This document shows positions 8,227 through 15,303 of a stretch of DNA of 36,997 bases, in pieces. This stretch comes from an uncultured Alphaproteobacteria bacterium (GTDB taxonomy: Bacteria > Pseudomonadota > Alphaproteobacteria > RF32 > CAG-239): the NCBI GenBank assembly GCA_949297665.1, contig CASFTO010000030.1, forward strand, positions 1 through 36,997. The letters run 5' to 3'. Below the pieces are notes generated by a model. That model saw only the letters and a list, made by a program, of their open reading frames with translations. It had not been told where the DNA came from and did no database searches. The first letter of the stretch is position 1. Every line of letters starts with the position of its first letter. Made by a program: the position numbers and the translations under genes.

Positions 8227-10218
8227 TTAGTCTTCGGTAATCAGGCGGATAGATTCCAAGCGTTTAATTTCATCACGGCATTTCATCGCTTTTTCAAATT
8301 CCAAATCCGCCGCGTATTGTTTCATTTCTTTGGTTAAACGTTTAATTTCCTTAGCGATATTTTCGAGCTTATCTCGAGCAATCGGCGCGGTTAATTCTTT
8401 ATCGCCTTCAACCTCGGTCATTGTCTGTAAGACGGAAGAGATAGCCTTTTTAATAGTTTTCGGCACAATACCGTGTTCTTGGTTATATTGAAATTGCTTT
8501 TTACGTCGACGTTCGGTTTCATCCAAAGCCATTTTAATCGAGTCGGTCATTTTATCGGCATAAAGCACCACTTTGCCGTCAGCGTTACGAGCCGCACGCC
8601 CGATAGTTTGAATAAGCGAACGATAAGAACGCAAGAACCCCTCTTTATCGGCATCTAGAATAGCCACCAACGAACACTCCGGAATATCCAATCCCTCACG
8701 CAAGAGGTTAATTCCCACCAAAACGTCAAACACGCCCTGTCGTAAATCTCTGATAATCTCAATACGTTCCAGCGTATCGACATCCGAGTGCAAATAGCGT
8801 ACTTTAATTCCGTTTTCTTTCAAATATTCGGTTAAATCCTCTGCCATTTTTTTGGTCAAAGTCGTCACGAGCGCACGCTCTCCTTTGGCAATAACACGAC
8901 GACATTCCGCCATCAAATCATCAACTTGCGTTTCCACCGGTTTAACCACGCAAAGCGGGTCCATCAAGCCGGTCGGCCGAATAACTTGCTCCGCAAACAC
9001 GCCATGACTTTGTTCAAGTTCCCAATCTCCCGGAGTAGCGGAAACAAAAATAGTCGGTGCACGAAACTTATCCCACTCCTCAAATTTAAGCGGTCTGTTA
9101 TCCACGCACGAAGGCAGTCTGAAACCATAATCGGCAAGAGTGGTTTTACGATTTCTGTCTCCCCGATACATTCCACCGATTTGCGGCACGGAAATATGGC
9201 TTTCGTCAATAAACAACAGAGCATCTTTCGGAAAATACTCAAACAATGTTGGCGGCGGTTCCCCCGGAGCGCGCCCGGTCAAATAGCGAGAATAATTTTC
9301 AATCCCTTTACAATGTCCGGTCGTTTCCATCATTTCCAAATCAAAGCGTGTCCGCTGTTCCAACCTTTGCGCTTCCACCAATTTATTCTGCGCACGAAGT
9401 TCTTCCAAACGAATAGCCAAATCTTCTTTAATGTGCATCATGGCTTGTGAAAGCGCCGGTCGAGGCGTCACATAGTGGTTCGCCGGATAAACGGTAATTT
9501 CCTCCAAATCTGCGGTTTTCTTTCCGGTCAACACATCAAATTCAATAATCTTTTCAATTTCATCGCCAAAGAAAGAAACTCTCCACGCTCTATCCTCATA
9601 GTGAGCGGGGAAAATATCCAATGTATCGCCTTTAACCCGAAACGTGGAACGCACAAAATTCGCCTGATTGCGTTCATATTGCAAAGCCGCCAAATTTTGA
9701 TAAACTTCTTTAGGTTCAATGCAAACACCCTTTTTAAGCGAGAACGCCATCGCCGAATACGATTCCATACTACCCAAACCATAAATGCACGAAACCGACG
9801 CGACAATAATGACATCTTTTTCTTCCAAAACATTACGCGTTGCGCCATGTCGCATACGATCGATTTGTTCATTAACTGCGGAATCTTTTTCGATATAAGT
9901 ATCGGTTTTTGGGATATAGGCCTCGGGCTGATAATAATCGTAGTAAGAAACAAAATACTCCACATGATTATGCGGAAAAAACTCTTTCATTTCAGCATAG
10001 AGTTGAGCCGCCAAAATTTTATTGGGAGCCATAATCAGCGTAGGCTTTTTCATCTCTTCAATAATTTTGGCCATAGTAAAGGTCTTACCCGAACCGGTAA
10101 CCCCTAAAAGCACTTGATTTCTCTCACCTCTGCGCAACCCGTCGCATAATTGTTTAATAGCCTCGGGCTGGTCGCCCGACGGTTGAAACGGGCTGACGAC
10201 TTCAAACTGATTACTCAT
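8227..10218 (-). CDS. uvrB: Excinuclease ABC subunit UvrB
   Basis: DNA-damage recognition helicase of nucleotide excision repair, partner of UvrA and UvrC (neither is in the window). The 663 residues hold the expected elements: Walker A GVTGSGKT (39-46), the damage-probing beta-hairpin [21 protein letters not shown], Walker B DESHIS, the ATPGDWE motif, the QTIGRAARN motif VI, and a C-terminal UVR domain ([15 protein letters not shown]) that binds UvrC. Start ATG 10218 (MSNQFEVV) is fixed by family alignment. There is no Shine-Dalgarno; the -10 element ends six bases before the ATG, which predicts a leaderless mRNA. No LexA box was recognised. Only a weak terminator candidate follows (about 8163-8205). 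Confidence 0.97.
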   Translation of the reverse strand: MSNQFEVVSPFQPSGDQPEAIKQLCDGLRRGERNQVLLGVTGSGKTFTMAKIIEEMKKPTLIMAPNKILAAQLYAEMKEFFPHNHVEYFVSYYDYYQPEAYIPKTDTYIEKDSAVNEQIDRMRHGATRNVLEEKDVIIVASVSCIYGLGSMESYSAMAFSLKKGVCIEPKEVYQNLAALQYERNQANFVRSTFRVKGDTLDIFPAHYEDRAWRVSFFGDEIEKIIEFDVLTGKKTADLEEITVYPANHYVTPRPALSQAMMHIKEDLAIRLEELRAQNKLVEAQRLEQRTRFDLEMMETTGHCKGIENYSRYLTGRAPGEPPPTLFEYFPKDALLFIDESHISVPQIGGMYRGDRNRKTTLADYGFRLPSCVDNRPLKFEEWDKFRAPTIFVSATPGDWELEQSHGVFAEQVIRPTGLMDPLCVVKPVETQVDDLMAECRRVIAKGERALVTTLTKKMAEDLTEYLKENGIKVRYLHSDVDTLERIEIIRDLRQGVFDVLVGINLLREGLDIPECSLVAILDADKEGFLRSYRSLIQTIGRAARNADGKVVLYADKMTDSIKMALDETERRRKKQFQYNQEHGIVPKTIKKAISSVLQTMTEVEGDKELTAPIARDKLENIAKEIKRLTKEMKQYAADLEFEKAMKCRDEIKRLESIRLITED

Positions 10219-10224
10219 AAGGAA

Positions 10225-10254
10225 TATATAGACCGGAGCAGACACAAAAGTCAA
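10225..10254 (-). promoter_or_regulatory. uvrB promoter predicting a leaderless mRNA
   Basis: -35 TTGACT (10249-10254), 18-bp spacer, -10 TATATA (10225-10230), then six bases and the ATG. Transcription would start at or next to the A of the start codon. Confidence 0.6.
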
Positions 10255-10268
10255 GCCCCGTATATAAA

Positions 10269-10304
10269 ACAAAAAAAGCGGCAATCTTAAAAAAGACCAC
10301 CGCT
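10269..10304 (-). terminator. Terminator of the 10315-11193 gene
   Basis: A 12-bp stem with three G-U pairs (10277-10288 with 10293-10304) is followed on the minus strand by seven T. Confidence 0.75.
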
Positions 10305-10314
10305 GTAAAATACA

Positions 10315-11193
10315 TCACTCCGCCAAGGAGTACATTTGTCTGTCAGTATCATACTGCAAAACAATTTTTTGATTATCCTCGGTTTCAAAGCAGACCTCAT
10401 CGGCATCACGCACTTCTAAAACCTCCACAACATTATCCTTACAAAGCAGAACAAAGAATAACTTAAATCGGTTATCCTGAAATTCGAGCAATAAGAAATG
10501 TTTGACATCAACTTGATACCGATAGAGTAAATCTTGAAAAGCCGTATCATCCAATTTTTCATCCGCCCAAACCGCTTCCGCACGATAATAATTAGCTTTA
10601 CTCCAAAAATCCGAATATAAAGCCCATCCTTGCGTAACGCTTTTGACATTAAACAGTCTGAAAACGTTCCCTGGCACAATAGCAAACGTCTGATGAAAAA
10701 CTTTATCAGAAAAAATCACCATATCTTCATCCTGCGAATAACCGAGATACAATCCCATCGGATAATCCTGACTATAGACATAGCAACTTTTCGTATCTTT
10801 TTTCTCAACAATCATCATCGGATTATCGCCAAAACGCCGCCGATAAAGACTAACGGAAAAAATATCAAAAATATGCCATCCGCGAGTTCTGACAAAAACA
10901 CCGTCGCGAACAACACCGAAAGCACTATCTTTCAAAGCAAATACCAAAAATTTAGCCTTTCGACGTCCGCAACCGATAGTCATTTCGTCATTAGGAACGA
11001 CAAGTGTCAGCAAAAGCGCCAAAAGATAGCACGCAATCGGCACCACCCAAAACAAAAGCGGCAAGCCAGAAAAAAGCATAAGGACATAAACGACCACAAC
11101 GCAAAACAAAAACATTCCGTTTTTGTTAAAAGCAAATTTCCAACGCCTTGCGGAACGCCACAAGCCGGACTGAAAAAAGAATAATAAATCCAT
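10315..11193 (-). CDS. Hypothetical two-TM membrane protein
   Basis: A 292-residue protein that I do not recognise. After a basic stretch (SARRWKFAFNKNG) two hydrophobic segments follow (about residues 27-45 and 47-66), then a large soluble domain rich in aromatic residues and beta-strand patterns, probably cytoplasmic. A pair of basic clusters (GCGRRKAK; YRRRFGD) flanks the membrane part. The ATG at 11193 is preferred; the frame opens with a TTG three codons earlier. No strong ribosome-binding site is visible. It is followed by its own terminator and preceded by another small membrane protein on the same strand. The layout, two N-terminal TM helices plus a soluble domain, resembles the 14419-15156 gene, but the sequences are not obviously alike. 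Confidence 0.7.
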   Translation of the reverse strand: MDLLFFFQSGLWRSARRWKFAFNKNGMFLFCVVVVYVLMLFSGLPLLFWVVPIACYLLALLLTLVVPNDEMTIGCGRRKAKFLVFALKDSAFGVVRDGVFVRTRGWHIFDIFSVSLYRRRFGDNPMMIVEKKDTKSCYVYSQDYPMGLYLGYSQDEDMVIFSDKVFHQTFAIVPGNVFRLFNVKSVTQGWALYSDFWSKANYYRAEAVWADEKLDDTAFQDLLYRYQVDVKHFLLLEFQDNRFKLFFVLLCKDNVVEVLEVRDADEVCFETEDNQKIVLQYDTDRQMYSLAE

Positions 11194-11270
11194 AAACACC
11201 AAGAATTAAATTAAACATAAGAATATACTTTCCAACAAGCCGTCACTCTTGCAAAGAAGTAACAACTGTC

Positions 11271-11306
11271 TAAGAAAAGCACTAAAGTCTATTGCCTAAA
11301 GTGCTT
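11271..11306 (-). terminator. Possible terminator of the 11289-11594 gene
   Basis: A 7-bp stem (AAGCACT with AGTGCTT) overlaps the stop codon and is followed by a short T-rich stretch on the minus strand. Confidence 0.45.
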
Positions 11307-11594
11307 CAAAAGCAAGTCGGCCAGGATATAAGCAGCACCGCCGCCCAAAGCCAAATTAACCAACATCAGATAGAGTCTGCAAGCAGTACCTGCCTCTTTC
11401 ATAAAAAAAGCAACCTCTATAATTCTGACTAATTTTGCGCTCACGAAAGCGGCCAGAGCCAGCCACAAGAGCCAACGAACATTTTCCCAAGCCCACAACG
11501 CCGCGGCAATAATAGCCGAGACAAAAAGAACCATAGACCAAGTATATAAAAAACTGTTCCACAATTCTGCCTGAGATTTCCAATCATTTCTCAT
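11289..11594 (-). CDS. Small hypothetical membrane protein, about three TM segments
   Basis: A 101-residue protein starting MRNDWKSQAE. It has three hydrophobic segments: around residues 15-35, 38-58, and 75-95 (LMLVNLALGGGAAYILADLLL). The in-frame extension upstream to 11666 is unlikely because family-like polarity begins at 11594. No Shine-Dalgarno is visible; the region upstream is AT-rich. Function unknown. It lies between the MORN-repeat gene and the two-TM gene on the same strand, about 95 bases from each, so cotranscription is possible but not shown. Confidence 0.6.
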   Translation of the reverse strand: MRNDWKSQAELWNSFLYTWSMVLFVSAIIAAALWAWENVRWLLWLALAAFVSAKLVRIIEVAFFMKEAGTACRLYLMLVNLALGGGAAYILADLLLKHFRQ

Positions 11595-11668
11595 AACAAA
11601 AAATTTATAAAAAAAATAATAACAAACACATAGAAATAAAATACTATCTGGAAAAGATACTCTCAAAG

Positions 11669-11710
11669 AAAAATAAACGCAAGTAAAAAAATATATTATT
11701 TATCATTGCG
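11669..11710 (-). terminator. Weak terminator candidate after the MORN gene
   Basis: CGCAA and TTGCG (11706-11710 and 11679-11683) enclose an AT-rich loop and are followed by a T-rich run on the minus strand. The stem is only 5 bp and the loop about 22 bases. Confidence 0.3.
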
Positions 11711-12410
11711 GGTCGCAAGGAATTTTCCCATCATCTTGAAACTCTCTGAGCTGCGTTGTCGACATATCGATTCTCCGTCCCGACATAGTCATACAATAAC
11801 CGGTCACCGGAGCCCCGTCTTTAAAAGTCACTTTTACCCTTTCATCACCGTTGGCATAAAAGATAGCCACCTCACCTTTTTCTTTACCATCTTGATAAAA
11901 AGCCTCGCTCAAGAGAGTTCCGTTTTGAAAAAACATAATGGAGCGTCCGTGTTTAAGTCCATCGACATATCTAACTTTAGTCAATAATTTCCCGCTTGGA
12001 TAATATTCGCGCACTTCGCCGGTAACAAGTTTTCCGGTTGTTTTGTCATGCATAACCCCATCTGCATCTTCAACCACATCTTTAGCATCATAAATATGTT
12101 CCGGAGGTATTGCGTCATTAGACCAAGAAACAAGGGCTCCCTGCGTCACCGGAGCCGACGGGATATCGGCTTCAACCGCATCATCCAATTTTATCCCATC
12201 CGAAGCCCCCGCAGAAGAAGCCGAAATTGCGGGAAGTTCGGGAACAAAATCATCTTGAGAAACAGTCGGCTGTTGTTCTTCTCGTTCAATAACCAAAGCA
12301 TTCCCATTTCCGTATGTTTCATCATCAAGCATTTGAGCAGAAGCAACACCAGAAACCGACAATGCGATACTCAAGATTAAAACTTTTGATTTAAGACCGA
12401 CATCACACAT
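11703..12410 (-). CDS. Exported MORN-repeat (YwqK-type) protein
   Basis: A 235-residue protein. A signal peptide (KVLILSIALSVSGVASA, cleavage likely before QMLDD) directs it across the inner membrane. Residues about 30-110 are acidic and low in structure. The C-terminal half carries MORN-variant repeats: GEVREYYPSGKLLTKVRYVDG, then LKHGRSIMFFQNGTLLSEAFYQDG, then EKGEVAIFYANGDERVKVTFKDG (each about 23 residues). Such repeats form beta-hairpin stacks found in YwqK-like proteins, some listed as antitoxins and many of unknown role. There is no toxin partner here. Start ATG 12410 has GGAGG six bases upstream, and a hairpin abuts that site. The periplasmic location is inferred from the signal peptide; lack of a Cys at the cleavage site argues against a lipoprotein. 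Confidence 0.8.
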   Translation of the reverse strand: MCDVGLKSKVLILSIALSVSGVASAQMLDDETYGNGNALVIEREEQQPTVSQDDFVPELPAISASSAGASDGIKLDDAVEADIPSAPVTQGALVSWSNDAIPPEHIYDAKDVVEDADGVMHDKTTGKLVTGEVREYYPSGKLLTKVRYVDGLKHGRSIMFFQNGTLLSEAFYQDGKEKGEVAIFYANGDERVKVTFKDGAPVTGYCMTMSGRRIDMSTTQLREFQDDGKIPCDPQ

Positions 12411-12421
12411 AAACAACCTCC

Positions 12422-12449
12422 GCAAATATCATTATTTGCCAAAAGTATA
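12422..12449 (-). promoter_or_regulatory. Minus-10 element and 5' hairpin of the MORN gene
   Basis: TATACT (12444-12449) is a good -10; no clear -35 was seen. Just downstream, GCAAATA and TATTTGC (12433-12439 and 12422-12428) form a perfect 7-bp stem with loop ATGA that directly abuts the GGAGG ribosome-binding site, near the predicted mRNA 5' end. Confidence 0.45.
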
Positions 12450-12541
12450 TCGCTCAAAAGTTAAGATAAACATAAAATCAAAAAATTATCATTCGCCAAC
12501 CAAGCGCACAATAACCATCTAACAAGGAGGCTGAAAAAGAG

Positions 12542-12573
12542 CAAAAAAAATCCCCCGCTAAAAAAGCAAGGGA
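12542..12573 (-). terminator. Terminator of tRNA-Ser
   Basis: An 8-bp stem with two G-U pairs (12551-12558 with 12566-12573) is followed on the minus strand by eight T, immediately after the tRNA. Confidence 0.85.
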
Positions 12574-12579
12574 ATGAAT

Positions 12580-12670
12580 TGGCGGAGATGTAGGGATTCG
12601 AACCCCAGGAGGACTTGCGCCCTCGTCTGATTTCAAGTCAGGTGCATTAAACCAGCTCTGCCACATCTCC
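12580..12670 (-). tRNA. tRNA-Ser (anticodon UGA)
   Basis: Complete class II tRNA with encoded CCA (12580-12582). The acceptor stem GGAGATG pairs with CATCTCC and the D arm is GCA/TGC. The anticodon stem CTGA/TCAG encloses loop CTTGAAA, giving anticodon TGA. A long variable arm is present, and the T loop is TTCGAAT. The long variable arm and anticodon both fit serine. It reads UCN codons, mainly UCA. Confidence 0.97.
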
Positions 12671-12807
12671 ATCAGAAACTGCCAACCCGACAGCAAAAGC
12701 AAAGTAAAATATATTTTAAGAAACGTCAAGAACTTTTTTCAAAATCATGCACATTTTTTTATCGCCCGAACAAAACCTCATTTTGCGATAATATCGCTCC
12801 CTGAAAC

Positions 12808-12851
12808 ATAAAAAAGAGGGCACGTCGCCACCAAAAACCGCAATGCCCTCT
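12808..12851 (-). terminator. Terminator of the DUF4139 gene
   Basis: A perfect 8-bp stem (AGAGGGCA 12815-12822 with TGCCCTCT 12844-12851) is followed by a minus-strand T run. Confidence 0.8.
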
Positions 12852-12871
12852 AATAAAAAACGACTGTTCGC

Positions 12872-14368
12872 TTATTCCAATTCCAAAGAAATCAACCCGC
12901 AATCTCTCTGTTCATATTTATTTTGCAAACTAACTTTAACTTCTTGCGTAGCCCCTGGAGCAACTTTAAATTTCCAAATCCGAAGATTACCTTTTCCGTC
13001 CTCCCCTTTCAAACTTTCGCTGATAATTTTAGCTTGTGACGGCAAAGGTTGTTTCAAGATAAGATTTGCCTCATATTTAGCTTTATTGGTAACTTTATAA
13101 ACCACTTCATAAAGATTAGTTTGTTCCACGGTTACACAAGTATCTTTAGTAGATTTTTTATATTTACGCTCATTAATTTTTTGAATAGCCGAAACCTGCC
13201 CTTCTGCATAAATATCAAAGAATTTACCTAGTTTTAGCTCAATTTTCTGCCCTTCGGCTTTATTATCAATCGTGTCTTCTCCAACAAATTGCAATGCGCC
13301 GTTTTTATCGTAATCATAAAAGCTGATTTTACCTTTCGGCAACGGGATTCCCAAACCGTCATCGGCAATATTTTCAAAACTGCAAATCAAGCTGGGATTA
13401 ACATTTTCAAACGAAGTTTTATTAGCCCCGAAAGACAGTGTGGAAAAGATAGTTCCCTCTTTCAAATAATTAACTTTCGGTGCGTTAACAAAAGACACCT
13501 GTTTAATCTGTCCGTCTTTAAGAGAGGTAGGCTGAGGAATTTGATACATATAATACCCTCCCAAAGCCTCCGGTGTAGTAACAACTGCATCAGCCGCAAA
13601 ACTATCAGTCATAGCATTCATTGCTTCCACAGATTTCATCGACCACCTTCTCGGCATAACCACCCGACTAACTGTATTAACATCACCGGCAATCAGATTG
13701 ACATTCACATTATCGTATGAACTGCCGGAGTTATTATTTAAAGAAACCCGTCCTAAAAGTTCAAGAGTTTTATCATCATTAACTTTAGCCACATAATCGG
13801 CCTCCCAAGAAAATCCGGAAGTAAGATAAGCAAGATAAAGCGGTTTATCACCGTCTTCCTGCACTTCAACTCTAGCCTTCAAGACAGGAGTACTGTTCAA
13901 TCCGAGCGGTACTTTATCAAAAAGTACTCTCCCCGGAAAACTGGTTTCGATTCCATAATCAAACTGCAAAACAGGATTTGCACCGTCAACGGCAATAAGG
14001 GTTGCTTTTTCATAAACATTCTGTCCGGTAGAAGGATTCGTGCGTACGGTTTTAACCTCTTTCCCGATATTAGCATTAAGCATATTAACATAATTAACGC
14101 CGGCATAATCATAATTTTGTTCTAAAATTTTAATTTGGTCACCAAAGATGAACGCGGATTCGGGACGCATTTGACGCGCCACTTCATCAAAAACCACTTC
14201 GTTCACGCCTTTTTTAAGAGAAACCTTCTGACTTTTTTTAATCAAAGCCAAATCCTGATTATAAATAGTGATTTCCGTAGAGGTATCCGCCGCCCAAACA
14301 GAAGACAACGAAGCTATACCTAAAACAGAAACCGCAACCGTCGGAAACAAAACTTTACGCAAATTCAT
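12872..14368 (-). CDS. Exported DUF4139 domain-containing protein
   Basis: A 498-residue secreted protein. The signal peptide is MNLRKVLFPTVAVSVLGIAS, followed by SSVWA, with cleavage likely before ADTST. The mature N-terminus begins with the pattern EITIYNQDLALIKKSQKVSL, then GVNEVVFDEVARQMRPES. This is typical of DUF4139 proteins, where a beta-sandwich start leads into the DUF4139 domain: YLTSGFSWEADYVAKV, about residue 180, is its hallmark. The C-terminal part (TNLYEVVYKVTNKA...APGATQEVKVSL) completes the domain. The function is not established. Start ATG 14368 has AGGGGGG a few bases upstream, as at hppA. The 50-base gap to the upstream gene with no promoter visible suggests one operon with 14419-15156. 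Confidence 0.85.
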   Translation of the reverse strand: MNLRKVLFPTVAVSVLGIASLSSVWAADTSTEITIYNQDLALIKKSQKVSLKKGVNEVVFDEVARQMRPESAFIFGDQIKILEQNYDYAGVNYVNMLNANIGKEVKTVRTNPSTGQNVYEKATLIAVDGANPVLQFDYGIETSFPGRVLFDKVPLGLNSTPVLKARVEVQEDGDKPLYLAYLTSGFSWEADYVAKVNDDKTLELLGRVSLNNNSGSSYDNVNVNLIAGDVNTVSRVVMPRRWSMKSVEAMNAMTDSFAADAVVTTPEALGGYYMYQIPQPTSLKDGQIKQVSFVNAPKVNYLKEGTIFSTLSFGANKTSFENVNPSLICSFENIADDGLGIPLPKGKISFYDYDKNGALQFVGEDTIDNKAEGQKIELKLGKFFDIYAEGQVSAIQKINERKYKKSTKDTCVTVEQTNLYEVVYKVTNKAKYEANLILKQPLPSQAKIISESLKGEDGKGNLRIWKFKVAPGATQEVKVSLQNKYEQRDCGLISLELE

Positions 14369-14418
14369 AAGATCCCCCCTAAACAATAAAATCAACAACT
14401 CACATAAAAATATCCGCA

Positions 14419-15156
14419 TCAACTCTCTTTGTCAACCATAAGCAACGCCTGCAACTTAGAAACCTGAGCCAACACAACTTCCAATTTACCAACAAATGTC
14501 GTCAACACATTAAAGCGTAACAAAGAAAACTGATGATAAAGACGTCTGTTAGATGCAAAGCAAAGACAAATTTTATTCTGCGCAAAACTAAACGTCATCT
14601 TATCCGCTTTCAAGATTTGTCGCAATCTCTCCGCCTCTTGTTTAAAATTTGCATCATTTAACAAATTTTGCGCATTTTCATCGCAATCTAACGCCAATAA
14701 AATCCCCTTAAAGACCGTCCCTTTAATTTCAAAAAATTTAGAAGACACCACGCTATATAACGCGTCTTCCTCCAAACAAAACCCATCTCCCCTCACCACA
14801 GAACGACACTCTCTCAGATTATAGTTCCATTGATCCCAAATTGGAAATTTATCATCAACACCGCCCGCATAGTCGAAACGAATATTATCAAAGAGAGATT
14901 TCGCTTTAGCAAAAATCAAACTTTCCCCCTTCGTCTGCAAAGCCTCACGCAATTCTTTAAGCATCACAAACGCAACCACCCCAATAAGCGGCAACAAGAG
15001 CAACCACAACCGTACATCGGCAACATATTTCAAAACAACCGCAAACACCCCGACAGCCACAATCAAAACCACGACTGCCTGTCCCAAATAACGTTTGCGC
15101 CAATATTCCAGAACGCGTGTATCATGAGCCGATATTTTCTTATAATCTTCCTGCAT
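14419..15156 (-). CDS. Two-TM protein, DUF3137-like architecture
   Basis: A 245-residue protein with a short basic N-terminus (YWRKRYLG) and two hydrophobic segments (about residues 28-46 and 50-68). A cytoplasmic domain follows, containing FEIKGTVFKGILLALDCD. Two N-terminal TM helices followed by a domain with a 'F-x-G' segment recall DUF3137 proteins, but this assignment is by architecture and is tentative. The start ATG 15156 is the first in frame and has only a weak AAAAGAAA upstream. It lies 50 bases upstream of the DUF4139 gene, so the two may be cotranscribed, and is divergent from the giant gene at 15304. A Leu-rich C-terminal helix (VGKLEVVLAQVSKLQALL) could be a coiled coil. Confidence 0.65.
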   Translation of the reverse strand: MQEDYKKISAHDTRVLEYWRKRYLGQAVVVLIVAVGVFAVVLKYVADVRLWLLLLPLIGVVAFVMLKELREALQTKGESLIFAKAKSLFDNIRFDYAGGVDDKFPIWDQWNYNLRECRSVVRGDGFCLEEDALYSVVSSKFFEIKGTVFKGILLALDCDENAQNLLNDANFKQEAERLRQILKADKMTFSFAQNKICLCFASNRRLYHQFSLLRFNVLTTFVGKLEVVLAQVSKLQALLMVDKES

Positions 15157-15240
15157 TTTCTTTTAAAATCCGCAAGTTAAGGACGAAAAATTTAGAATAT
15201 TTTAAGAAAGAGATAGTTAAAATATCCTAAAAATTTACGC

Positions 15241-15269
15241 TTGCAGAGGGCGTTTTTTTATGGTACAAT
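15241..15269 (+). promoter_or_regulatory. Promoter of the giant repeat gene
   Basis: TTGCAG (15241-15246), 17-bp spacer, TACAAT (15264-15269), about 35 bases before the ATG. The -10 is strong and the -35 is moderate. Confidence 0.55.
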
Positions 15270-15274
15270 ATGAG

Positions 15275-15296
15275 CATGTTAAGCCAACATGAGGAG
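15275..15296 (+). promoter_or_regulatory. 5' hairpin and ribosome-binding site of the giant gene
   Basis: CATGTT and AACATG form a 6-bp stem with loop AAGCC, directly next to GAGGAG (15291-15296). The site lies 7 bases before ATG 15304, which settles the start over the in-frame ATG at 15289. The stem begins at the predicted transcription start. Confidence 0.5.
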
Positions 15297-15303
15297 AAAA
15301 ACG

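Noticed and set aside
12478..12729. 83-codon minus-strand ORF
   Set aside because: It overlaps tRNA-Ser and its terminator completely.
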